Assembly: GCF_002632585.1 (NCBI RefSeq)
Contig: NZ_NIBV01000001.1
Location: forward strand, 1,244,897-1,308,896
DNA: 64,000 nucleotides
Origin: Xenorhabdus szentirmaii DSM 16338
Lineage (GTDB): Bacteria > Pseudomonadota > Gammaproteobacteria > Enterobacterales > Enterobacteriaceae
Direction: 5' to 3'
Position 1 is the stretch's first letter; each line of letters starts with the position of its first letter. A program made the translations under genes and the position numbers. The notes under the pieces were generated by a model. The model did not search any database, was not told the DNA's origin, and saw nothing but the letters and a program-made list of their open reading frames with translations. This document shows positions 57,315-64,000 of the stretch, piece by piece.

Positions 57315-60029
57315 ATGTTTATCCCATCGAAACTCAGTCGTCCCCTTCGCCTGAATAATATGGTCATGCGGGAACGTTTGTTAGAAAAGCTCAATGAAGC
57401 ACAGGATCATCGGCTGGTGCTGGTAACCAGTCCTGCTGGATATGGAAAAACAACACTGATGTCACAATGGGCTGCCGATCGGGACAATCTGGGATGGTAT
57501 TCCCTTGATGAAAGTGATGATCAGCCTGAGCGTTTTGCCAGTTATTTGATTGCTGCCATTCAGCAAGCCACACAAAGACATTGTATAAAAAGTGAAGTGT
57601 TGGCCCAGAAACATCAATATGCCAATTTATTGGCACTGTTTTCCCAACTATTTATTGAGCTCAGTGACTGGTCGCAGCCGATTTTTCTGGTCATTGATGA
57701 TTATCACCTGATCGCTAATCCTGTTATTCATGAAGCGATGCGGTTTTTTCTTCGTCATCAACCTGAAAATTTGACATTGCTGATTTTATCGCGCCATTTG
57801 CCTTCTTTGGGAGTGGCAAATTTGCGAGTGCGTGAGCAGTTACTGGAGATTGATAGCCAGCAACTGGCCTTCAATTATCAGGAAACCCAGCAATTTTTTG
57901 CCAACCGGTTAGTCAATCCGTTGGATGTTGATAATTGCAAGCAATTGTGTGAAGACGTTGCTGGCTGGGCGACGGCATTACAGCTTATTGCACTTTCGGC
58001 CCGGCAATCAGGCAGTGAAGCTAAAATATCAGCAAAGCATCTTTCAGGGATGAATGCCGGCCATCTGGCGGATTATTTGGTGGATGAAGTATTAAATCAG
58101 GTGGATCAGGCTACGCGGGATTTATTGCTGCACAGTTCCATCCTTCGATCCATGAATGATGGCTTGATTGTCTGTCTGACGGGAGAGGAGAATGGTCAGC
58201 ACCGGCTTGAAGATATTGAGCGTCAGGGGTTGTTTATCCAGCGCATGGATGATTCCGGCGAATGGTTTTGTTTTCATCCCTTATTTGCTTCATTTTTACG
58301 CCAGCGTTGCCAGTGGGAAATGGCGGCAAAATTACCAGAATTACACCGGGCGGCGGTGAAAGGGTGGTTAATGCAGGGGTATCCGGGGGAAGCCATTCAT
58401 CATGCCCTTGCCGCCGGAGATACGGAATTGTTGCGGGATATTTTGCTGCAACATGCTTGGGCGTTGTTTAATCACAGTAAATTATCCTTATTGGAAGAGT
58501 GCATGAATGCTCTGCCACATGAGCAATTGTTGGAAAGCCCTCGTTTGGTACTTTTACAAGCGTGGTTAGCGCAGAGCCAGCATCGCCATTATGAGGTGAA
58601 TGCGCTATTGAATCAGGCTGAGCAATCCCTGCAGCAAAAAAAGATAGACATTGAGCCGGAATTGTCAGGGGAATTTGATGCCCTCCGGGCCCAAGTGGCT
58701 ATCAATGACGGGCGACCGGATGAGGCAGAAATGTTGGCTGAAAAGGCATTGGCGACATTGCTTCCTGACAATCAATATGGCCGGATTGTCGCGATGTCAG
58801 TGAAAGGGGAGGTATTGCATTGCAATGGGCAGCTGGTCAGTGCATTGGCGCTGATGAAGCAAACAGAACAACTGGCCCGGCTTTGTCATGTTTACCACTA
58901 TGCTTTATGGGCATTGTTGCAGCAAAGCGAGATTTTACTGGCTCAGGGGTATTTACAGACTGCCTATGATACGCAAACTCAGGCGTTTAATTTGATCCGT
59001 GAGCAACATCTAGAACAATTGCCGATGCATGAGTTTTTGCTGAGGATTCGTTCGCAACTTTTGTGGTGCTGGGCACGTATTGATGAATCTGAGGAGGCGG
59101 CGCGCCAAGGGTTGGGCGTATTATCCAATTTCCAGCCCCAACAGCAATTGCAGTGTCTGACTCAATTGGCAAAATGTTCGTTGATCCGCGGTGATATTGA
59201 CAATGCCCGCCGTCATTTATCCCGTTGTGAGAACTTACTGAACAATGGGCATTATCATCGCGATTGGCGAACAAATATCGATAAACTTCGTGTCATCATC
59301 TGGCAGAGTTCAGAAGACAGTCATTCGGCAACCCAATGGCTATTACAGGCGGAGCGGCCAGAAAGCTTCTGTAATCACTTCAATCAAAATCAATGGCGCA
59401 ATATTGCCCGTGCACAAATCTTGTTAGGTCAGTATGAAGCGGCCGAATCGATCTTGAATAAGTTAAACGAGCATGCAAAAAAATTGGCATTGGTCAGTGA
59501 CTTGAACCGTAATCTTCTGTTGTGCAATCTACTGTACTGGAAATTAGAGCGTAAAGCTGATGCTCAGGATGTTTTGATGGCAGCACTGAGTTTGGCTAAT
59601 TGCACTGGGTTTATCAGCCATTTTGTGATTGAAGGGGAGTTGATGGCTTTGCAGTTGCGCCAACTCATTCAACTCAACATCTTGCCGGGAATGGAACAGT
59701 ATCGTGCAGAACGTATCCTGCGGGAAATTAACCGCCAGCACCGGCATAAGTTTGCCCATTTTGATGAGAGCTTTGTCGAGCAATTACTCACGCATCCTGA
59801 TGTCCCCGAGCTTATTCGCAATAGTCCGTTAACCCAGCGTGAATGGCAGGTATTGGGTTTGATTTATTCTGGTTATAGCAATGATCAAATCGCTGGAGAA
59901 TTGGATGTAGCAGCAACCACGATTAAAACGCATATACGGAATTTGTACCAAAAAATGGGCATTACACATCGACAAGATGCTATTCAGCAAGCCCAGAACT
60001 TATTGAAAATGATGGGATTGGGAGTTTAA
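57315..60029 (+). CDS. malT: ATP- and maltotriose-dependent activator MalT
   Basis: A 904-residue STAND-family activator of all mal promoters. Walker [10 protein letters not shown] (39-47) and Walker B FLVIDDYH near 122-129 form the NTPase module. A helical sensor region of TPR-like repeats (about 440-800) binds maltotriose. The C-terminal LuxR-type HTH is [20 protein letters not shown] then NLYQKMG near 855-882. Three codons differ from E. coli length (901). AAGGAAA precedes ATG. Activity is held down by MalK. Confidence 0.97.
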   Translation: MFIPSKLSRPLRLNNMVMRERLLEKLNEAQDHRLVLVTSPAGYGKTTLMSQWAADRDNLGWYSLDESDDQPERFASYLIAAIQQATQRHCIKSEVLAQKHQYANLLALFSQLFIELSDWSQPIFLVIDDYHLIANPVIHEAMRFFLRHQPENLTLLILSRHLPSLGVANLRVREQLLEIDSQQLAFNYQETQQFFANRLVNPLDVDNCKQLCEDVAGWATALQLIALSARQSGSEAKISAKHLSGMNAGHLADYLVDEVLNQVDQATRDLLLHSSILRSMNDGLIVCLTGEENGQHRLEDIERQGLFIQRMDDSGEWFCFHPLFASFLRQRCQWEMAAKLPELHRAAVKGWLMQGYPGEAIHHALAAGDTELLRDILLQHAWALFNHSKLSLLEECMNALPHEQLLESPRLVLLQAWLAQSQHRHYEVNALLNQAEQSLQQKKIDIEPELSGEFDALRAQVAINDGRPDEAEMLAEKALATLLPDNQYGRIVAMSVKGEVLHCNGQLVSALALMKQTEQLARLCHVYHYALWALLQQSEILLAQGYLQTAYDTQTQAFNLIREQHLEQLPMHEFLLRIRSQLLWCWARIDESEEAARQGLGVLSNFQPQQQLQCLTQLAKCSLIRGDIDNARRHLSRCENLLNNGHYHRDWRTNIDKLRVIIWQSSEDSHSATQWLLQAERPESFCNHFNQNQWRNIARAQILLGQYEAAESILNKLNEHAKKLALVSDLNRNLLLCNLLYWKLERKADAQDVLMAALSLANCTGFISHFVIEGELMALQLRQLIQLNILPGMEQYRAERILREINRQHRHKFAHFDESFVEQLLTHPDVPELIRNSPLTQREWQVLGLIYSGYSNDQIAGELDVAATTIKTHIRNLYQKMGITHRQDAIQQAQNLLKMMGLGV

Positions 60030-60110
60030 TGGCAGTGGTTCACTGGGCATGGGGCTGTTTAAGGTGCGTTGATTGCTCAATTCAGACTAAACATAACAGG
60101 GTAAATATCA

Positions 60111-60710
60111 ATGAATTTACAGGAATGTCAGTGGTTGAATGAACCCGCTGTATGGCGGTGCCAGGAAAATGAACTTTATGTCTCAACTGATAATAAAACC
60201 AATTTTTGGCGTGATACATGGTATGGGTTTCAGCGTCATAGTGGCCATGTATTTGGTGGCTACACCGGTGATTTTCAGCTTCAGGATGGCTTTACTTTTC
60301 AATGTTGTATTGAAGGGCAGTTTGAGCATTTATACGATCAGGCTGGCATCATGTTGCTGGTGGATGAACAGCATTGGCTGAAAGCCGGAATTGAGCACTC
60401 TGACGGGCGGGCAACGATTGATAGTGTATTGACGAACGGGGGATCTGACTGGGCGATGGGTATTTTCCCGGGCGAGCCGGATAAGTTCTGGTTACGTCTC
60501 ACTTATCGTGATAATGCCATCAGATTGCAGTATTCCGTTGATGGTGTGACATGGCCGTTGCTGCGATTGTCTCCTTTTGTGGTTAGCGATCAGCGGCGTA
60601 TTTTTATCGGGGCTATGTGCTGTTCACCAGAACGTGAAGGATTGCAGGTGAAATTTTCTGATTTCAGATTGACACCTTCTCTGAACAAGCATCTGCATGA
60701 TTTGAGTTAA
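60111..60710 (+). CDS. DUF1349 family protein
   Basis: A 199-residue cytosolic protein (no signal) of the DUF1349/concanavalin-like family, predicted to be a single beta-sandwich. Diagnostic stretches are TDNKTNFWRDTWYGFQRHSG, DQAGIMLLVDEQHWLKAGIE and EPDKFWLRLTYRDNAIRLQY. Function is unknown. It begins 81 bases after malT on the same strand, with no clear terminator between, so it may be cotranscribed and could bind sugar, but that is inference. Confidence 0.85.
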   Translation: MNLQECQWLNEPAVWRCQENELYVSTDNKTNFWRDTWYGFQRHSGHVFGGYTGDFQLQDGFTFQCCIEGQFEHLYDQAGIMLLVDEQHWLKAGIEHSDGRATIDSVLTNGGSDWAMGIFPGEPDKFWLRLTYRDNAIRLQYSVDGVTWPLLRLSPFVVSDQRRIFIGAMCCSPEREGLQVKFSDFRLTPSLNKHLHDLS

Positions 60711-60734
60711 AACATAAATAGTTAAAACATAAGC
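60705..60734. repeat. 15-bp tandem duplication at the end of the DUF1349 gene
   Basis: AGTTAAAACATAAAT followed by AGTTAAAACATAAGC; the first unit includes the gene's stop codon. Confidence 0.7.
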
Positions 60735-60826
60735 ACTCAAAAGGGAGCAGGTCGCTCCCGCTAGGTTTTGTTGTTGGAAAATTTTCTTCTTCTTTTAAAC
60801 ACTTATACTCTTACCCTGAGTCAAAT

Positions 60827-60861
60827 ATTTCCTATTTCCTATTTCCTATTTCCTATTTCAT
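60827..60861. repeat. heptanucleotide repeat (ATTTCCT)4-5
   Basis: Four perfect ATTTCCT units and a fifth ATTTCAT in tandem. An inverse copy ATAGGAAAT lies 8 bases further on (60870-60878), so the tract can also fold. Confidence 0.9.
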
Positions 60862-61222
60862 TGCCAAAATAGGAAATTATGGTTCTGTATATCTGCATGC
60901 CTTTTGTCTTTCAAGCCGCAGATTTGTTGGCTGCACTTTGAAATTAAATGGAAATATATTTCCTTATGCTTTCGTTAAGGCATTTTTTATGGGCAATAAG
61001 AATGAAGTAATGGGGAGCAAGGTTATTATTCTTTGGAATGTTAAAGTCATATTTTTTTATATATTAAAAACATCATTCCAACTCTTTGGAATGATAACGG
61101 ATTTTTTGGATTCAGAGTCGCACTAATGTTATTTTTTATTTGCATGAGTTGAATAATGGGGTAAATATTCTACTCTTATTATTACACCCGCACTGCGAGG
61201 TGTCAGGCGGTAATCTATGATT

Positions 61223-61252
61223 TTGGATTGTTATTCATATAGGAAATATATA
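61223..61252 (+). promoter_or_regulatory. candidate promoter of the metalloprotease gene
   Basis: -35-like TTGGAT (61223-61228), 18-bp spacer, -10-like TATATA (61247-61252), with an overlapping perfect TATAAT at 61249-61254. About 20 bases before ATG 61273, so the leader would be short. Confidence 0.4.
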
Positions 61253-61272
61253 ATATAAAAGAAGGGAAATAT

Positions 61273-62337
61273 ATGTACAATTATATGAAGATGTTAATGT
61301 TGTTTTTGTTATCAGCATATTTTATTCCTTATTCTTTAGCACAAACCCCAACGCCCAGTCCTATTCAGGAACAGTTAAATGTTATATTAAACTTTGTTGT
61401 ATTCGGTGTTGATAGAGACAATAGGCGTTATAGTGCAATTAGAAATTATGGCACTGAGCTTTTGTATCAAATTCCTGATGATTTATATATATTCTATACT
61501 TACGACCGACAAACTTATAGAGTAAATGTCACTCCCTTGGTTGAAGAGGCTGCTCGATATTGGAATCGCTTTTTAAGCGTCCGTGGTTTTCAAATTCGTC
61601 GTGCATATACAGGGGGGCGATCAAATTTTATTATCCGTACAATACCAAACACACAGGCACAGCATTTACGTGTTGGAGATTCAGTAATTCCTCTGGCATT
61701 CACGGCAGCTCCAAATTCAGTGGGATTGGCAGCTGGCCGAACTATTTTGCCTGATATTCTTTCTGAGCCGGGTATGTATATAACAGAAAACCGAGATATA
61801 TCGCCGGAGACTCGCAGACGTATTGGTATTATTTTTGGCAATAATCTAGATACGTCTTTTGCGGATATGACTTACTCCATGATCCTTCATGAATTTGGGC
61901 ATGCATTGGGTTTAGCACATCCAGAAATAGCGTGGGGGACTAGAGCTAATAATATACCTCTTCAGTCAGGTGCTTACTATGATGTTTTTTACCGTACCAG
62001 GCGATTCATTATAGTCAGAGGGAATAACGATAATGTTGCGCCAATTATGCTTTCAGATCAAATGGATTATTTATCTTTACTCCGGTTGTTGCACCGTGAC
62101 CGTTTCATTACTAGGGAAGATATTGTTGCATCCCCAAATGAAACACGCTTATTGGCACGTTTTCTGGGTGATGAGTGTTCTTTTTCAGGAATACAAGCTC
62201 GAACAGTTCTGACTCAAGCCATTCCACATCATTCACGTTTTGTTGAAGAGCAATCACCTGACTGTTCAGAACTTAGAACTGTTTTTCCAATTGGTGAAAT
62301 GATGACACCCGTCTATCAAATGGTGTTATCCGACTGA
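61273..62337 (+). CDS. secreted metzincin-type zinc metalloprotease, candidate toxin A subunit
   Basis: A 354-residue exported protein: signal MYNYMKMLMLFLLSAYFIPY cleaved near SLA|QTPTP. The catalytic zinc site is HEFGHALGLAH (206-216), the HExxHxxGxxH of metzincins, followed by a likely Met-turn (Met259 in APIMLSDQMDY). There are only two cysteines, Cys302 and Cys331. They would close a 28-residue loop containing Arg residues, followed by a 23-residue tail (SELRTVFPIGEMMTPVYQMV). That matches the A1/A2 layout of AB5 toxin A subunits and of the EcxA metalloprotease toxin. AAGGGAA before ATG. AT-rich; next gene is a B-subunit-like protein. Alternative: a free secreted protease. Confidence 0.75.
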   Translation: MYNYMKMLMLFLLSAYFIPYSLAQTPTPSPIQEQLNVILNFVVFGVDRDNRRYSAIRNYGTELLYQIPDDLYIFYTYDRQTYRVNVTPLVEEAARYWNRFLSVRGFQIRRAYTGGRSNFIIRTIPNTQAQHLRVGDSVIPLAFTAAPNSVGLAAGRTILPDILSEPGMYITENRDISPETRRRIGIIFGNNLDTSFADMTYSMILHEFGHALGLAHPEIAWGTRANNIPLQSGAYYDVFYRTRRFIIVRGNNDNVAPIMLSDQMDYLSLLRLLHRDRFITREDIVASPNETRLLARFLGDECSFSGIQARTVLTQAIPHHSRFVEEQSPDCSELRTVFPIGEMMTPVYQMVLSD

Positions 62338-62666
62338 CAGAGTCTCAAATTATCATAAGAAATAAATCAGTAACTTTTATTTTGAGTAAAAAATCATGTA
62401 TAAATTTAAATGTTTCAGCAAGTTATTTTTTATTTATCTCATTTAGGCAGGTCTATTATTTCATTTTTTAATTTTACCAAAAATTAAAATGCATATGTTT
62501 ATTTAATAAAAATCGTTCGGTAGATATACCTATTTTTAATTTTAAAAAAATATGAGGTGCTGCTTATGTGAATGTAAAAATAATAAAATAAATAATTTTA
62601 TTTGAAATTATGATAGTAAGGATTTTTCTTGCAAATTGTTATCTTTTTTGAGGTGAAATAAAGATT
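62338..62666. other. gap between metalloprotease and B-subunit-like gene
   Basis: About 330 very AT-rich bases, no gene. A pure A/T hairpin (62466-62489) is the only structure. Either a separate promoter for the next two genes lies here or the transcript runs through. Confidence 0.5.
62466..62489 (+). terminator. weak A/T hairpin after the metalloprotease gene
   Basis: TTTTAATTTT/AAAATTAAAA stem (10 bp, all A/T) with an ACCA loop and no T-tail. Low stability; may be chance in AT-rich DNA. Confidence 0.25.
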
Positions 62667-63200
62667 ATGAAAAAATATAAATTATTTCTAGCAATAATGA
62701 TGATGCTGAGTTTTTCAGCTTATTCAAGTGACAAGGAAATAACACAGGCAACAGTTTCTCCAAAACCTGAACATAATACCTTAAAGACACCAGATCTCCA
62801 TAATTATAAGAGTAATCAACGTAATATGAAGTTCAGTGTGAATAACGCTACGGCTAAAAAAACAATTCAATATGAGTGTGGAAGAGGGTATGTGGTTGGA
62901 CTATTTACAAACATGAATGTTCCAACGCAAGGGTGGGCAGTTTGGTTATCAAAAACAGGATCAAGTTGGAAAAATAAGGATGTTCAAATTTACTGGGCTT
63001 ACGGTGAATTAGTCACTAATAGTGAGTTGGGGAAAAGAGCTTACGCAAGTATTTTAGCAGCTCAAGCTAGTGGGCAGGAGGTATTACTTTCTGATATAAC
63101 AACAGAAACTACTCACTGTGCAAAGAGTCAGATTTGGACAACATCATCCGACAATATGAATGGCCCACAATTCAACTCGGTAGAAATTTGGTTTCCATAA
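62667..63200 (+). CDS. small secreted protein, candidate AB5 toxin B subunit
   Basis: A 177-residue exported protein: signal MKKYKLFLAIMMMLSFSAYS, then a low-complexity stretch (21-55), then a compact domain of about 120 residues. The domain has just two cysteines, Cys71 (YECGRGYVVGLF) and Cys151 (HCAKSQIW). A helix-then-strand segment LGKRAYASILAAQASGQEVL recalls the helix plus GQ-V-I strand of SubB/PltB-type B subunits. Size, export, one possible disulfide and position 58 bases before a pertussis-S1-like gene suggest a pentamer-forming receptor-binding subunit. I do not recognise it by close sequence identity; the fold is inferred. GAGGTG lies 11 bases before ATG, a loose spacing. Confidence 0.6.
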   Translation: MKKYKLFLAIMMMLSFSAYSSDKEITQATVSPKPEHNTLKTPDLHNYKSNQRNMKFSVNNATAKKTIQYECGRGYVVGLFTNMNVPTQGWAVWLSKTGSSWKNKDVQIYWAYGELVTNSELGKRAYASILAAQASGQEVLLSDITTETTHCAKSQIWTTSSDNMNGPQFNSVEIWFP

Positions 63201-63258
63201 TCAAGAGTCATTTTTTTGGGTTCTCTGAACATGTATAAAATTTTAGAAGGAACATTTA

Positions 63259-64000
63259 ATGAAAATTAAAACGCTTCTTTCCCTATTTTGTCTTTTATTT
63301 TTATACACAGCGCAGTCTTATGCCCAGACACCGCCAAGCGCTGTTACTCGCGTTTACCGAATGGATACACGTAATCCAAATGTTATCTTCCGTCCCGTAG
63401 AGGGCGGATTTTCTCCCGCTGGAACGAATGACAATATTGCTGAGCATGTTCAGGTAGCCAGTTTTCCAAACCCAGGACCACCCGAAGAGGCTTCAATATT
63501 TGTTTCAACGAGTGCCTCCCGAGATTTTGCAATTCATTGGGGATCCGATTTTCTGCATGGAGAGACATTTTATGTTTATGAAATACGGCCAACTTCCAAT
63601 TTTTATAATGCAATGTCGTCATTACAGGCACTTTATAACCAAACAGGCAATAGAGAGTATTTGACTTTAATTAGAGCTTATGAAGAGCAGGAAGAATATG
63701 CAGCACGCGAAGGTATTGCTGTTACGCAAATTGTGAATGCTCGGGAGTTTGTTTATGATCCGAATACTTATAGATACGTTGAAGGTGAGCTTCGTGTAAA
63801 CCAGGATTATGAGGAGGAGGATACAACAGTTAATCCCGACCCTTATATACCGGTATCTCAGGCACCAAGTACAAGTCACATTATCGAACCTGTAACGTCC
63901 TGCGCCCTTAATCTGGATAAATTCCATTTTGACCATATGATGATCAGAATGAGTGATAAAATGGATAAGTATTCATTTTTGAAAGAATTAAAGGCATGTC
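63259..64000 (+). CDS. pertussis toxin S1-like ADP-ribosyltransferase A subunit (3' end outside window)
   Basis: 247 codons are in the window and the frame is open at the edge. The signal is MKIKTLLSLFCLLFLYTAQS, site SYA|QTPP. It aligns along its length with pertussis S1, ArtA and PltA. Residues: VYRMD (Arg34, Asp36 of R-x-D), NDNIAEH (His63, equivalent to S1 His35), FVSTSASR (STS 83-85), IRPTSNFYNAMSS, and EEQEEYAAREGI (Gln144 and Glu146, equivalent to S1 Gln127/Glu129). All catalytic residues are present. The S1 Cys41 equivalent is missing; cysteines 215 and 247 instead flank a helical C-terminal segment. RBS AGAAGGA, 7 bases. It should transfer ADP-ribose from NAD to host protein; the target is unknown. 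Confidence 0.88.
   Translation, partial: MKIKTLLSLFCLLFLYTAQSYAQTPPSAVTRVYRMDTRNPNVIFRPVEGGFSPAGTNDNIAEHVQVASFPNPGPPEEASIFVSTSASRDFAIHWGSDFLHGETFYVYEIRPTSNFYNAMSSLQALYNQTGNREYLTLIRAYEEQEEYAAREGIAVTQIVNAREFVYDPNTYRYVEGELRVNQDYEEEDTTVNPDPYIPVSQAPSTSHIIEPVTSCALNLDKFHFDHMMIRMSDKMDKYSFLKELKAC

Larger units (their letters stand above)
60711..61272. other. gap before the toxin-like locus
   Basis: About 560 bases without a supported gene; the 62-residue ORF 60938-61126 has no ribosome site or family. It contains a 7-bp repeat tract (60827-60861) and the candidate promoter for the metalloprotease gene. Confidence 0.55.

Noticed and set aside
60938-61126. 62-residue ORF before the metalloprotease gene
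   Set aside because: No ribosome site, no family, AT-rich chance frame.

Overview
The window reads as a chromosome segment of an enteric gammaproteobacterium, most likely Xenorhabdus or a near relative (Morganellaceae). Housekeeping proteins are near-identical to Enterobacterales families. Intergenic DNA is very AT-rich. A dispersed repeat beginning TATACCCAAT occurs, of a kind I associate with Xenorhabdus/Photorhabdus. The genus is an inference.

Layout. 1-670: end of polA, then the small RNA Spot 42. 680-3474: engB, a LysR regulator and a divergent AEC-family permease. 3734-8927: a core block also found in E. coli (ppiA, pabA, crp, prkB, yheU, yheT), lacking argD/yhfK and yhfA. 9028-15250: accessory insert with a LysE/RhtB exporter, the murQ-murP pair for N-acetylmuramic acid, an inverse-autotransporter remnant and a second LysR regulator. 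15596-24808: core genes again (yheS, kefG-kefB, yheV, slyD, slyX, fkpA, yheO, tusDCB). 24999-42205: translation and transcription genes. The str operon (rpsL-rpsG-fusA-tuf) runs straight into secE-nusG-rplKAJL-rpoBC, two loci that are far apart in E. coli. 42290-44062: a secreted polysaccharide-deacetylase-like protein and a small membrane protein. 44177-60029: a complete maltose/maltodextrin regulon (malK-lamB-malM, malEFG, malP-malQ, malT) gathered in one place, with recognisable CRP sites and MalT boxes. 60111-60710: a DUF1349 protein.

61273-64000 is the most interesting part: three AT-rich secreted-protein genes in a row. They are a metzincin-type zinc metalloprotease with a two-cysteine C-terminal loop and tail, a small two-cysteine protein with the size and pattern of an AB5-toxin B subunit, and (cut by the window end) a pertussis-toxin-S1-like ADP-ribosyltransferase with R-x-D, His, STS and Q-x-E all in place. 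I infer an AB5-type toxin locus that may pair two different catalytic A subunits with one B pentamer. That architecture would resemble typhoid toxin in outline but with other enzymes.

Another theme is short tandem repeats with 14-17 bp units in gene gaps and in one signal-peptide-proximal linker (near yheT, rpoB/rpoC, malM, malE, malE/malF, malG and the DUF1349 gene), plus a 7-bp repeat upstream of the toxin locus.
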